Shown in pieces: positions 1 through 11,989 of a stretch of 64,000 nucleotides of DNA. This stretch comes from Bombyx mori (Eukaryota > Arthropoda > Insecta > Lepidoptera > Bombycidae): NCBI RefSeq assembly GCF_030269925.1, contig NC_085127.1:4719501-4783500 (forward strand). The letters run 5' to 3'. The stretch's first letter is position 1. Every line of letters begins with the position of its first letter. The notes beneath the pieces are model-generated. The model was not told the origin of the DNA and ran no database searches. It was given only the letters and a program-made list of their open reading frames with translations. The position numbers were made by a program, and so were the translations under genes.

Positions 1-90
1 GTTCCGTTTTGAAGAGTGAAGTACCTAGCCGTTGTGCTATAGAAAGTCTAGATCTTAGAGTTCATGTCTCACGGTGAGCTGCGGTATTAA

Positions 91-245
91 CGATGTTATT
101 TCTTCACCGTGGAAGTCAATCGTGAACATTTGTTAAGTACGTATTTTATTAGAAAAATTGGTACCCGCCGGCGGAATTCGAACATCGTTGCATCGCTAGA
201 TACGGACGCACCGGACGTTTTATCCTTTAGGCCACGACGAAATCA
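91..245 (-). repeat. tRNA-derived SINE
   Basis: On the minus strand: TGGCCTAAAGGATAA (A box-like) and GTTCGAATTCC (B box-like), then a unique tail ending in a conserved gaataacatcg. Related copies lie at 7467, 16050, 17871 and 62838. It cannot fold into a functional tRNA. Lies just downstream of the last visible SLC12-B exon. Confidence 0.7.
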
Positions 246-279
246 ATTGTTATTGATCTAAAATGAATTGATTACTTAC

Positions 280-471
280 CGCATAGTTATTGTGTAAGCC
301 GTAACCGCAGTGAGGTTTGCAAGATTCGAGCGCGGCTGTTGTCAAGTTCGCGACGTTACCGCTCGCGTCCCTGAGGGCACCCATTCCCGACAGAATCACC
401 ATTGTGAAATACGACGTGACTGATATGGCCAGCGCTAAAAGAGTACCTTTGGGAATTGCGACGGCTGGGTT
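280..471 (-). CDS. SLC12-B exon: TM7 and shortened loop (last exon in window)
   Basis: 192 bases, 64 residues, phase 0. Starts [17 protein letters not shown]; the usual Asp is Asn. The loop [20 protein letters not shown] has one NLT sequon and two cysteines, against four sequons in A. Donor gtaagt; the next exon lies outside the window. Confidence 0.91.
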
Positions 472-3400
472 CTAGAAAAAAAAAAAACAACAACATAGCG
501 TAGTCAGGCTTAATCGATAAACATCTCAGTCTCAATATCATTATAACACGGTTGTTTTATCTTTTACTATCACGTATGACTGATTTTGGGAGTGAAAGCA
601 TAATTCAGGAAAGCATAGGTACTGATGATGAGTTAAACAGAATGTCGAACTTTTGGAAACAAAGAATTGGAAAATAGAATCTCTTTAATATATTTTCCAA
701 TTTAGTACTATTTTTTCCAAACTATTTGCAGGTAACCTGAGGGGTTATTCCAGCTACGTGCGGATGAGTACGTAACAGCTCAAGAGCAGCTGCTTCACGA
801 ATGAATCTACTACCGGATCGGAATCGTGACCCGCTGAGAAGATCCGGCGAGAAACTCAGCGAGCTGATTCATGGGTTAGGTTGCACGGCGAACTCTTTGT
901 CGAGTTCGACGAGTACGTTACCGGGGTCCCTAAGCCTGCTCCTAGTGTTAGAGCTGAAGGCGTCTAGTGCAAAGGTTATTGGATCTGATGGATCCGTAAG
1001 GACGGGTAGTATTCGTACAGCCAGGTGGCCTAATATGAAATAGCTATGAAGGGATGGCCGAGGACTCGATGTTGTTAGCGCGCGCTAGTTTATTAAAAAA
1101 ATAAAAAATGTTATTTGTGATCGCGAAAAACAAAGACAGTAAAGTTATCTAAAGGACATCTATTTCTGAAGCCATGATGGATCACATAGCAGATGACAGG
1201 AGTCACATTAGGGTTGGCACATAAAAATAATAAGTAAAGTAAATTAATAAATTTAAAGTTATTGAAACTTTCAAGAAAACCTCTGTCCTGAACCTTATGT
1301 ATCTATCTCTGAACCTTATTACGGTTAAGACTGTTACTCCATTTTTTATCGGGGTGGTTGGTGCAGCCCACTCATTTTTGCCATCTCATCAATCTACTGA
1401 AAGGTGTACTCAATAAGTCATAAAAGTTTTAATCGCCTAAAACATGTTCTGAGTGGGCGAATGTCAAGGTTTAGTGATTGAGCCGATATTTGTTTTGTCA
1501 AAATTATAATATTCACCTTGAGATCTCCACAAATGTTGGCCCCCGCCTGCACGCCAGTCACGGCGGGGAAGTAAACCGCGAAAACACTGAAGAAGTCGTG
1601 TTCGCGCCCTTCGCTGTAGCGAAAATTCGGGAGCCAGTTCTCCCGAATAGTTTGTACTATTCCAAAAAAAAAAAATGGACACCTGTTGCTTAACATTTCT
1701 AGGTTATGATACGGTCTGCGAATATTATTCTAATTTTTTCTCTCTAATTCTAATAATCTAATTTTTTCACTGTAATATCTACCCGTGGTTTAACTCATAT
1801 TAAATTTGTACTCGGTCCATTTCTTATAATTAAAAGTATTATGCTTGTAATCGCATCACTTTAAAACTACTTGGTTGAATTTTTATAATCCAAACGGAAT
1901 TTTATAGAATATCATACTAATACCGAAAAGGATCAAAGATACATTTCTTGAAATTAGTCAAAGGTTATATCTGCGATATATCAGGTTATATTATATACTA
2001 GTAGTACCTTTTATATAAGCGAGCTTAAATAATGATATCTCAGTAATTTTTTTCAATAAAAATGAAGATTTTATTTGTCATGTCAATCTCTTTTCAAATA
2101 AAATAATGCCCACCATTTTAATTATTGAGATTAAATTTACAGTGAACTTCTCCATTACTTCTATTGTACTAATAGTTACGTTGGATTAAAGAATAAGAAC
2201 AACTAAATACTTTGAAATTACAACCGTACATATCTGTTGCATTGAGAATTTCAATATGAAAATTCGGCCGCCTCTCAAAACAATGATAATTATTTGCGCA
2301 TTATTAAATTTTCCAATTATGAGTGTTGGTCTACACATTGCACGTTTCATAATCATGTCATTAATAAAAACATAAAACTATAGTATAGATGTATAAAAGT
2401 ATAGACGTATTAAAAAAAACTGAAACTAATCCGTTCATTCCGGATCGTTTTTAGATGTAATTTAAGAGTCAAATAAAAACCCTAATAACAGTTTTAGGTT
2501 TGTTAAATTGGCTTAAATACTTACAATTTATTCCCACAAATCCTTTTGCTCTTTCTACATCACTACTGGGTCCTATAAGTGCTCCGACAATGTAATTTAT
2601 TATCGCCACTACTATTACGACTATTAGAAAATTCTGGAACAAAACAATCGTTAGCATATCAGTGTTACCGCAACGTTTTTAACCGAAAAGAAATTATGAA
2701 AACTTTCAGAAGAAAAAACGTGATAATTGCGAATTAACATTAGTCCTCATGCTGCACACAGTGATTTTTGTGATGGTTCCCATCGATAAATTTACTGATA
2801 ACCAGCCAACAAGCTTGTTTGTCTATTGATTTTCCTACTGTTGCGATTGATTGTGTGATTTTTAGGGAAGCCTCCACCTTTCATACACATTATAGCGGAT
2901 TTACCTTTAAATTGCAATACATCCTGTCTGATTCTGCACGCAGTAAAATTTAGTAATTTTCTATCACTTATGATTTTATTTTAACGGGAGTTGTCAGGAG
3001 CGAAATCTATACATTAATCAGTCCATTGAACTTTTATCAATCCAAAGTACCTCAGTGAAATAATCGAAATGCATTCAATGCGATACCTGCGCTTTGGTTT
3101 CCCAGTCCATACCAATGGCACAAATTACGCACATAACTAAAAGCGCTACCGCACCCACAATCCTGATATCGTTTACGTCGTTATCAACGATTTTCAGTCC
3201 GTGCGTCTTCAGGAGGTGATTTAGAGAATCACAAAATCCGATAGTGTTCATACTGGCCGCTACAGCGTTGGCGAATGCAAAGAGTATTCCGACTGACGCC
3301 CCAAATTCGGCCCCCAGTGATCTCGAGACAAGATAGTATACTCCACCTGAAAATACGAATGCAAATTTAAACTAAGGCAATCACTTCCTTAAACATTATC

Positions 3401-5736
3401 TTTTTTTATTGAATTCAATCTGTTTTGTAGAAGAGGTTATGATTTTTTGACGTGACAACGTCTTATAATTCGATGGAGCCGGCTGCACGCACGAAAAAAC
3501 ATGACTCATGCGGCGTTACCTCGCTCTGAGGCGTACATGTTTTCGTCAAGTATGAAGTTCAGTGAAAAGTGAATGTGGTGTCAATTGTTTATAGCAACGA
3601 CAATTGCGATAATTGAAAAATGAAACCATTCCATCAGTATTTTCTTATGACGTTGTCACGTTCAACTATCGTCAGTAAACCGATTTAACAGACAACAACC
3701 GATTTTTTTTTGTCATTTCTTATTTCTCGTAATACAGCAGTCATCTTACATGAAATGTTTCCGTGATATATGACGCTAGCTATAACATTTTAATGGAATG
3801 TTACTGAAGATTTTTAGTATTTTAAGTTGAATAGTGGATGTTAGCATGTTTCAATCTAGCCTATTTTAAGTATCCCTAGTTCAAATGCGCCTAATAAACC
3901 TTTAAGATATTGGTTGGGTTAATAATTTATCGTTTTAATTATGAAATCCCTCATATATAAACAGATTCGTAATACAATAAAAATATAGTCACTGTATAAC
4001 AAAAATGTACTAATATTCATTGATTACATATTTGTCTTGAGAAAGTACTTGAGATATTAAATCTATCAAAAGATAATCTTGAATATATTAATATGTAGAG
4101 AAAACTGCGTTGGCATCGTTAATATAGTCCAGTTTATATATCTCATAGAAAACATATTTTATATATTCGCCTGTTAAGGGTAGGTTCTCTCCAGGTTGTG
4201 TTGACTTCAGATTCTGATAGCAGCATCAGCACGTCTGTAAAGCCGCCGTTGCCCGAAAGATCGGATTTCCCGGATCTACTCTCGCTGTATATAGGCTATT
4301 TAAGCGTCGGTCACCCTCTTCGTCGAACTCGTCGATTACGACGAAGAGTTCAACGTGCAAACTAGCCTATAAACCCAACCCACTGAGCTTCTCGCCGGAT
4401 CTTCTCAGATCGTAGTTCTTAGATTGTGCGAAGCACTGTCACAGTCTCACAGATTTGGCTCCTGTGAGGTCACCAACCAGACATAGCGTAGCTTCTTAGG
4501 CTACCAGCGAATACGTAGAAAAAAACAGCGCGTCTATAATTATACAGCAAAAGTCCTCCTTCCTTAAACCTCCAAACTCACCTCCTTGTAGTTGTCCGTT
4601 GGTGCATATTGCGCTCAGAGACAGAGTCGTGATAACGCAGACTATGGCGGAAAGGAATACAATTATGACCGAAAGACCTATACCAGCTTGCGCCACGACC
4701 CACGCGATCCGTAAAAACAACATAACACCCCAAATGTTGAGGAGACATGGTATCAATACACCCTGAGGAAATAAACATTAATCATGACTTTTTTTTTAAA
4801 TAATATATCAAGCAAAAATATTAGTTTATATAACATTTATAGAATAACAAACATGATAATAATACATTTACATAGTATCTTATTCTTTGGTTTTCGCGAA
4901 GCCTAGACATAGTTTACACGACTTGTACTATTTAATCTTGTGTTTTATTTTTAATTTTTCAATATAATATCTCCAGTGTCCGTAACGTGGCATTGGACAT
5001 GGCAATACAACGACAATAAAAAACATTAAATTAAACCGTAAAAGTAGTTTTAACTAAAATATTCACGTGTTAACACAAAGTTATACTGGTTATATTATAT
5101 TACTGGTGGTAGGACCTCTTGTGAGTCCGCGTGGGTAGGTACCACCACCCTGTCTATTTCTGCCGTGAAGCAGTAATGCGTTTCGGTTTGAAGGGTAGGG
5201 CAGCCGTTGTAACTATACTTGAGACCTTAGAACTTATATCTCAAGGTGGGTGGCGCATTTACGTTGTAGATGTCTATGGGCTCCAGTAACCACTTAACAC
5301 CAGGTGGGCTGTGAGCTCGTCCACCCATCTAAGCAATAAAAAAATAAACAAATATTGCTTTTTGGGCAAGAAATAATATATTTTTTTTGGACAAGAAATA
5401 CTTAGTTCTTGTGTTTTGCATGGTATTTTTGTGTGTGGTTTTTTATTATTTTTAAAATGATTATTTCTTTCATGGCCAAGCTTTGTACCTGAATCCATCC
5501 TAATTTTATCCCTCCATACGTTGTTAGTTCCGGAGTAGGATGCAAATGTCCATTGCTATATTCCCGAGTGCTTCTGCTCTAGACGCGAAAAAAGTGAATA
5601 TAAATAAAATTTTGTAATTTAATTAAATAAATATGTTCAGCAGCAAGTACCTCGTTTTCTTCGGAATTTACTTCGCAATTAGTGTTTCCGATTTCGACAG
5701 ACTCACTTCGCCTGCGTCTCAACATTGATTTGGGAA
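280..5736 (-). CDS. SLC12-B: second NKCC-type cotransporter, 5' half only
   Basis: Seven exons on the minus strand (listed separately) encode the N terminus through TM7; the rest lies left of the window. The four exons 4582-4762, 3087-3346, 2525-2633 and 1517-1656 match SLC12-A exons 5-8 in length and phase, and residues are about 80 percent identical in TM1-TM4, so this is a tandem duplicate. LNIWGVM in TM1 is intact. Differences from A: no RPSLxELH segment in the N-terminal exons seen, SLGAEFG in place of SLGPEFG, NICGDL in place of [16 protein letters not shown] in place of DPxxAIPKGT, and a shorter loop after TM7 with a single NLT glycosylation sequon. The start is not certain. Transport function is inferred from the family; ion preference may differ. 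Confidence 0.9.
735..1075 (-). repeat. Retroposon family C (copy 1)
   Basis: Shares ctactaccggatcggaat, gatccggcgagaaactcag and ggttattggatctgatgg with 16535-16860 and 62302-62765. Placed on the minus strand because other copies end there with a tail. Lies in an SLC12-B intron; short open frames in it are not genes. Confidence 0.65.
1517..1656 (-). CDS. SLC12-B exon: TM6
   Basis: 140 bases, equal to SLC12-A exon 8. [16 protein letters not shown] then [10 protein letters not shown]: Pro and Thr of the K+ site are present, with Cys in place of Ser in the family motif. Acceptor gaatag follows a long T-run; donor gtgaat. Confidence 0.92.
2525..2633 (-). CDS. SLC12-B exon: TM5
   Basis: 109 bases, equal to SLC12-A exon 7. 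[18 protein letters not shown] then [17 protein letters not shown]. Acceptor ttccag, donor gtaagt. Confidence 0.92.
3087..3346 (-). CDS. SLC12-B exon: TM3-TM4
   Basis: 260 bases, equal to SLC12-A exon 6. [18 protein letters not shown] has Ala where A and vertebrate NKCC have Pro. About 78 percent identical to A by eye count (19 changes in 87). Ends GMDWETKAQ; donor gtatcg. Confidence 0.93.
3450..3661. mobile_element. MITE with ACGTGACAACGTC inverted ends
   Basis: About 212 bases bounded by ACGTGACAACGTC and its reverse complement. No coding capacity. Sits in an SLC12-B intron. No unambiguous target duplication seen. Confidence 0.7.
4205..4470 (+). repeat. Degenerate retroposon related to families B and C
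   Basis: Contains ccactgagcttctcgccgga and tcgtcgaactcgtcgattac blocks shared with families B and C, in the opposite orientation to most copies. Highly diverged; ends just before an SLC12-B exon. Confidence 0.5.
4582..4762 (-). CDS. SLC12-B exon: TM1-TM2
   Basis: 181 bases, same length and phase as SLC12-A exon 5. [19 protein letters not shown] carries the complete ion-site turn; ends TNGQLQGG. Acceptor cctcag, donor gtgagt. Confidence 0.93.
5101..5345 (+). repeat. Bm1 SINE
   Basis: Nearly complete copy: tggtggtaggacctcttgtg at the start, gcagtaatgcgtttcggttt in the middle, aacaccaggtgggctgtgag near the end, then aataaaaaaat. Bm1 is the abundant SINE of Bombyx. Confidence 0.92.
5489..5578 (-). 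CDS. SLC12-B exon before TM1
   Basis: 90 bases, 30 residues, phase 0 at both ends, acceptor gtctag and donor gtacaa. It ends [12 protein letters not shown], matching the end of SLC12-A exon 4 (75 bases); the first half is unlike A. Confidence 0.88.
5651..5736 (-). CDS. SLC12-B N-terminal exon
   Basis: 86 bases after acceptor tttcag, donor gtactt. Reads [16 protein letters not shown] and on to SEENE. A Met codon in the fourth complete codon (SM-LRRRR) could be the start; otherwise the first two bases complete a codon from an exon I did not find. Arg- and Glu-rich, without a recognisable kinase-docking motif. Confidence 0.7.
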
Positions 5737-5993
5737 CTGAAATTGTTTTGAAATTAAAAGGACGCAGCCATTTTGAACTATTTAGGTAAACAATTTACAT
5801 ACATTCTCCTTTCCATCATTAGAACTGTGAACATTATTTTAAATGAGAAAAGTTTCTCACCCATTTTCCCACAGTCCCCTAGCAAACGTACGTCCATTGT
5901 AAATTCGAATCACTTCAGGAAAATGTTTGCATTCTTTGAATACACGGAACTCGATCACTTATTGAGGACAATGGTTTTAAAGGCGTTTCAATT

Positions 5994-6312
5994 TCAGTTA
6001 ATTAACAAGCAGTGATGATCGTAATGAGCCGTCGCCGTCGTCCTGATACAACTGCCTTCAATCCGCTCTTTGGCGGTTACCCTCAACTTCGTCGCCAATT
6101 TAACGAGAACCACTCTGACCCCCGCAGTGTCACGCAGTCCCGAACTAAGAGGTGAATTAAATAGACCGGCCAGGGATCTACCGATTGTGGTACGCGTAAG
6201 ACAATCAATTATACGCGTACAAATCGCTTGTGTCACGGTTTTATGTTTTGTTTACATTACTCGATGGAACACGCCGGCGCGGCGACTGCGTAAGTTTCTC
6301 TCCCATAAGTAG
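5994..6312. other. GC-richer stretch upstream of SLC12-B, possible leader exon or promoter
   Basis: Long open frames on both strands (80 codons each) and higher GC than its surroundings, 260-580 bases upstream of the first SLC12-B exon found. No protein family recognised, no TATA box clearly placed. Could be a 5'UTR/promoter region or an old retroelement piece. Confidence 0.25.
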
Positions 6313-6510
6313 TACTATGGTGTCATCGCTTAACGATTTAAATTTTTTTAAACTGGTTGTGTCGCCAATAGTTTAGTCCTCATATGGTTCCTTGATTCGC
6401 TTATGAGATCAATAAGAATCTATGAATATCTAAAACAATAAAGAATTAATAAACAATCTAAATGCTCAGACGCCTCCCCCATAATCCACTGTAAAACGTG
6501 CATTTCCAAT

Positions 6511-6632
6511 TATTTTTTATTGCCCTTGCAGACGAGCATACGCCCCACCTGATGGTGAGTGGTTGGTGGAGTGGACGTCGGCAATGCCAGGGGCAGAGCC
6601 AAGCCGCTGCCTACCGACTCACCATATTCACA
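6511..6632 (-). repeat. Retroposon family D, partial
   Basis: T-run then gcagacgagcatacg and aatgccaggggcagagccaa, shared with 27545-27725 and 52922-53084. The T-run is the complement of a poly(A) tail, so it inserted on the minus strand. Confidence 0.65.
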
Positions 6633-6769
6633 CGTTAAAAAAATTGTCGCTTTTCATATAAAGGTGTTTGCCTATTATACCGTATCGTAACCGAAGCCGT
6701 ATATATGTAAAAACTATGTAAAAAAATATTGTATTTTTAACTAAACACAACGGCCACTAGTACGTTCCT

Positions 6770-7156
6770 TCACGGACTAAATCTGTTGCATGTTGTACTT
6801 ATTAGATCGAAGAGAATAATAATATTTCGCTGTGTGCGACAAACAATCCTACGGCTCATATAATAAGAGGTCACCGTAGTTTGTGGAAAATCGCAAGTGG
6901 CCACGGTCTTAGTACTATTTAAGGCTCGCTTGAACCCTGCGAAATCACTGTAAGGAGGCCGAATAATCCTTCGTACTATCGAGGTTCGTGTTATGCGCCA
7001 GCTGTCAACAGCGTTACAGCCAGGCAAGATCAACGTTCCAACCAAATTGCCTTTTGAATAGTCAAAATTCACGCGTCCTACTACTGAGAACTTGAACCCG
7101 TGAATTTGAGACGAGAACCTTAACCAAATGAAAGATAAACCAGGAGTATAATCCAT
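6770..7156 (-). other. Unassigned 128-codon open frame
   Basis: Longest unexplained minus-strand frame between the two transporter genes. No recognisable motif, no flanking repeat family seen. AT-rich surroundings make such a frame unusual but not decisive. Might be an untranslated exon of SLC12-B or old transposon coding sequence. Confidence 0.2.
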
Positions 7157-7466
7157 TATACGGACCTGTAGTATCTACAGCACGGGTGGGATCATATAAA
7201 AAAAGCCAAAATTTATACGGTCAACGCCCGCTTTGTATACGGGTAAGATAAGCTATTGACACGGTTCTAGGGCACAGTAATAATTTTTGTCGTTTTTTTT
7301 TCTGTGCCTATTGCGTTCATAGTACGATATGGTAATACACGGTCTGCAGGGCAAAGAACTTGAAATAGAATACACGTGTAGATTTTAAAAAGTACGTCGA
7401 CCATACTTTGATAATAAGTAACATTAATGTTAAATTTAAATTAGTTTCTTAAGCACATACTCTTAA

Positions 7467-7618
7467 TAGACGCCCGGTATACATTGATATCCATCAATGC
7501 GACTGGGCCGGTGTTCGAATCGTGCTAGCAGGTACCAATCTTTTTGATGAAATATGTGCTTAAAACTGTTCACGAATTCCTTCCATGGTGAAGAAATAAC
7601 ATCGAGTAATAAAAAAAA
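7467..7618 (+). repeat. tRNA-derived SINE (diverged)
   Basis: GGTGTTCGAATCGTG, ggtaccaatctttttgatga and ccatggtgaagaaataacat match the plus-orientation consensus seen in the copies at 16050 and 62838, followed by an A-rich tail. Confidence 0.65.
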
Positions 7619-8035
7619 TACCCAAAAAAAATAATAATTGTGCGCGTGCAACTTGGTGCACGTGAATGAAGTGAAACTTCTTATTCGATATGTAGTATTG
7701 TGGTTTTCTTCATTTTTCATCCATAAATCGGATTGCTCTTGTAATAGGAAATGCTGTGTATAAGAGATGCGACATTATCAAAATTTATATTATATTTTAA
7801 ATTATAGATAAAAAATTTATATTAAATATATTTTTAAAATACCTCATTAAATTATTGGACGCTACTCGTTGCTAACGCTCGCCCTGGCCTGTAACAGTTA
7901 TACTACGAGCATGCGTTCGAGTGCCACTCATTCACTCTCGCTCGGTCTCTTTCTAGTCCATGGTAGCGTTAAACGTTTAACGCAACCTTGTTGGAAGTAG
8001 AATTAGAAGTTTGACTTCAAAAAAAAATTACGTAA

Positions 8036-8267
8036 TTATTGGTGATAGAGCATTTTGTGAGCTCGCACGAGTAAGTAGCACCATCCTGCTTATTTCTGCC
8101 GTAAAGCAGTAATGCGTTTGGTTTGAAGGGTGGGGCAGCCGTTGTACTGTAAAAACTGAGATTTAGAACTCTTGTGTCAAGGTGGATGGCGGCGTTTATG
8201 TTATTAATGTGTATGGGCTCCAGTGGCCACTCAACACCAGATGGGCTATGAGCTCGTCCACCTATGC
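8036..8267 (+). repeat. Bm1 SINE, diverged
   Basis: gtaaagcagtaatgcgtttg, gaagggtggggcagccgttg and aacaccagatgggctatgag; the 5' third is diverged. Confidence 0.88.
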
Positions 8268-8681
8268 AGGGAATAACAAAATGAGGCCCCGGTACTCTAA
8301 AAAAAATTTGACTCGTGTTAAAAAAACAAATGTTAAAAAAAACCGCAATTCTTTTTTCTTTTGAAATTTATTTAAAAAAAGATCTAATAAAATCATAAAC
8401 GTTTATAATTAAAGACAAAAATAGTTAGCTACAAAATTTTAATGATTTAAAAATTAAATTGTACAGAAAATAATATCACAAAATATATTATACAGTTAGT
8501 TCTACTATACTATAGTGTGTAAATGTGTGTGTAAAAGCTAAGAATGAAATAAAAACAATTGTTCTTACAACAGAACTTTTGCCGAATTCGGCTTCGGCGT
8601 GCTGCCAATTTAGGTGGTGCTCTTATTATTCTAAAGCTACAATTATTTGCAGTTGTCATCAGATAATTTTACGAAATTTTA

Positions 8682-8933
8682 CGTGGTAAGTAGAACCTCT
8701 TGTGAGCCCGCGCCGGTAGGTACCACCACCCTGCCTATTTCTGCAGTGAAGCAGTAATGCGTTTCGGTCTGAAGGGTGGGGCAGCCGTTACAACTACGAG
8801 TATACTGACACCTTAGAACTTCTATGTCAAGGTGGGTGGCGCATTTACGCTGTAGATGCCTATGGGCTCCAGTAACCACTTAACACCAGGTGGGTTGTGA
8901 GCTCGTCAACCCATCTAAGCAAAAAAAAAAAAG
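8682..8933 (+). repeat. Bm1 SINE
   Basis: Nearly full-length copy from gtggtaagtagaacctcttg to catctaagc plus an A-run. Confidence 0.92.
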
Positions 8934-10502
8934 TTTACAATTATTATTAATCTAGTGAGGTTATAAGCTGTCGATAAATTGTGAGCCAACACTAAAACTT
9001 CGTAGATTTATAAACTGATCAATATCCAGCCGCCAAATCGTGATTTTGCGTATGACGAATCGCAAAGTGCGCACTGATTAGTTGAACGATTCACCTGATT
9101 TTTCACCGGTTCCCCCATAAATTATGCACATAATAATTAAGCTTTTTTAAGATAGATGTGCAACTCTCGTATTTTTTTGCTTTAGTTTTAGTCTTGTACT
9201 GTAGATGTCGCTGCAACCGAATATTAGTCTCCGCAGTCCTCACTAGGTGGCTCTTTTATACTATTCACCTTTTTTAAAGGAGCTCTTTTTGAAAAATCTT
9301 CTCGCTTCCCGCCGCCATTATTCTCTAATCGACAAGACAATTTTGTGTGCGTTTTTATTTAATTTTAAAGATATTAAAATCAATTTTAATAGTTACTAAT
9401 CATAATTATTTTCCACTGCTAGTTCATTTCTACATTAATCCACAAGCTCTAATTCACTCTTGCCAGTAATTTTTAACATTGTTTATTAAATCGAACTTTT
9501 TATCATAACATAATACACACTCACTAGATTAATTATAAATAATACTTCGTATAATTATCCGATGTCACAGTCAAAATTTTCATGATAATTCTGATGATAC
9601 TAAGACTTTTTAATATACATTACATGAGATTACGGAACTAATGTACTATTATTATAAAGAAAAGCAAGTGAAGTGAAATTAAAATTACGTTATTATTTCT
9701 TACAACTAAACTTAGAGAAAATAATTTGATCAAGTCAAAAAGTTTATCGATGGTTCGAATTATTTATTTATTATAATTAGTAATCTTGTTCATATGGTAT
9801 TTGTCTAATCTACGCATTAGATTTAGTATAATTAAAAATATTTAAATTATTAAGTTATTATTAAGTTAAGTATGTTTTTCAAATAGTTTAAGTACGTTGA
9901 AATTAAGTAGGTATGTACCTTGTTAAAAATTACATTCTTTGTAATTAAAAATGTTATAAAATCATTTACTAATCCGCTATTTAATTGTCATTTCGTGCCA
10001 AAAACAAATAAACAAATCATTTTTCGGGGAATTATACACTGCGATACAGACATAGTTCCTAGTGTGTGGATCGTGTTAAACACAATACAATCGAGTCAAT
10101 CAAGGATTTCTTATGCTAATACTCGATACTATTATAAATTATAGCTCCAGATAAAACTAAAAGATAAAAGATACAAGAGATACAAGCATGGTTCAGTGGC
10201 CCTCTACGCCTGTAACTATGATAGTAGGAGTCAATAGAACATTGTCTATACTAGTCTATAGTGTCTCCCAACTATTTCTATAAACATTACGGTGTTGCTA
10301 GCCTAAAAATACGGTAGATGCAACTCTAATACCGTAGGATAAAATAAATATTATGGTAACCTTTTATTGATAAAATTATTCAATAAACCTGAAATGTGTA
10401 TTTTCCAAATACATTAAAATAATTAAGTATCTCATTTAAATCAAGTAAAATTGCTGCAGATCCGTTTTTATATAAAGGCATGGAAATTAACACAGCTATA
10501 TC
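8934..10502. other. Intergenic AT-rich DNA
   Basis: Nothing recognisable apart from chance frames. The 3'UTR of SLC12-A is not expected to reach this far, though the poly(A) site was not fixed. Confidence 0.5.
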
Positions 10503-10754
10503 TTAATAATCTGTTGCGTGAACCAGCAATAGATTTTGTGGACAACTGATTTTTTCCACTGACCTTTTCTTTGTCTTCAAGTCAGTAGTCTCACTAAAAA
10601 TACGTTCACATTCAGCGTTTGAATGTGGCATAGCATTCCTAACATACAACGTGACAAATTCAAGAATGGCCATTACTCTTCTTTGGTTTTTATTTGCGAT
10701 ACACGATGCACTTGTTTTGTTGGATATAATTTCGAAAGTGCCACCAATCATCAT
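10503..10754 (-). pseudogene. hAT transposase C-terminal dimerisation fragment
   Basis: The frame contains VRNAMPHSNAECERIFSETT followed by DLKTKKRS, the hallmark of the hAT family dimerisation region (PHSNAxxERxFS). Only 83 codons remain, with no catalytic part and no inverted ends, so it is a dead fragment downstream of SLC12-A. Confidence 0.75.
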
Positions 10755-11875
10755 CTATAGTCTGCTGGACTTCAAGAGTCGTGTGAGCTATATGAGATAG
10801 TAACTTAACATTGAGTTTCAAAATCTTGGTCTTTTTTTTCAGTCACAGATATATAATTTTCGTTGTCAAAAGTTGTAATGAAATTCATTCCCAGTATTCC
10901 AGAAACCAGAATTCCCCATTATAGTGTTGTCGTAACAAAATAGTAATATTAAACTAATTTGATTACATGCTAGTAGTAAATTAAGTATTAAGTTTAGTAA
11001 TTCCAGAAATCTAATAATTAATAAAAATAATTAATTTAATTTATTTCCAGAATTCTAGAAATTTAGGAGGCGACCGAAATTACTGTAGAATGTGGCTATA
11101 GAACATATTTGCGGTAGATGAAAGAATTAGAAAAAATATGGTAAATCTACCGTAATTACGGTGTGTTTGAAGTCATTTCATGTCAGACAACATATTAAAT
11201 CAGCTCACAAGTTTTGACAACGAAAATTACAAAAATCTTGCGTTGTTTTTAAAGTGGCGGTACTTAATCATAATAAAGAAAATCATAGTAACAAAAATCA
11301 CAAGAAGTTCTTTCGCACGTACTAAATTAAACTCAATAAATAATATTAAATTAATACTACCAAAGAATACTGAATATATTAAAAACAATATTGTCCATCA
11401 CTGGGACTAACTAGCCTTAGGTACATAATCTTTGAAACAGTGTTTTCATCAACACTCTCTTTCATCTATTTTCCTAATTAAACATGTACATAAATAAAAA
11501 AGCTACAAAAATATATTTTAGCCTTACATTTAAATGCCTGAACTCGTAAGTTGAATTATTAATAATTAAAGTATTCCAATTCGATATTCAATAATTAAAT
11601 TTCAGTATAGGCTTGTTCCTCGTAAATTTTATGGCCATGAAACATTTAAGTAATGGTGGATTTTAGAAAAACAGTCCATACTTTTAGTTACTTTTCGAAA
11701 CAAATAAATGAATTTCGACTACTTTTACATTTTTAATTCATCTAATTATTTAACTAACAATAATCGTATGATGCCAAAATAATTCCGCTCTTCATGCTCG
11801 TTGTTCAATTGACGGTCGCCATATTGGAATATAACAGCAAAAACAAACATGTGTTTAAATTATAACAAATTGAAA

Positions 11876-11989
11876 TCAAGAATAGAACGTGAGCACTGAA
11901 GTGTGGTTCCCTCGTACGAAGAGCATCGGCGGCAGGTCACGACTCATCATCTCTAGCCACGCCATGTACAGCGGCGCTGACACGGAGCC
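11876..11989 (-). CDS. NKCC: SLC12-A exon 20: C-terminal end and stop
   Basis: 114 bases, 37 residues plus [23 protein letters not shown] then [16 protein letters not shown], the invariant C terminus of NKCC proteins. The 3'UTR must extend below 11876; a minus-strand AATAAA lies near 11040, but the poly(A) site is not certain. Confidence 0.95.
   Translation of the reverse strand, partial: GSVSAPLYMAWLEMMSRDLPPMLFVRGNHTSVLTFYS

Noticed and set aside
91..245. tRNA gene
   Set aside because: B box-like sequence present, but the arms do not pair into a cloverleaf and at least four other related copies with the same tail exist: a SINE.
801..1043. Plus-strand 80-codon frame as a gene
   Set aside because: The same sequence recurs at 16.6 and 62.4 kb; it is retroposon family C.
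8679..8879. Minus-strand frame as a small gene (also 21159, 39108, 40891)
   Set aside because: These are reverse translations of Bm1 SINEs.
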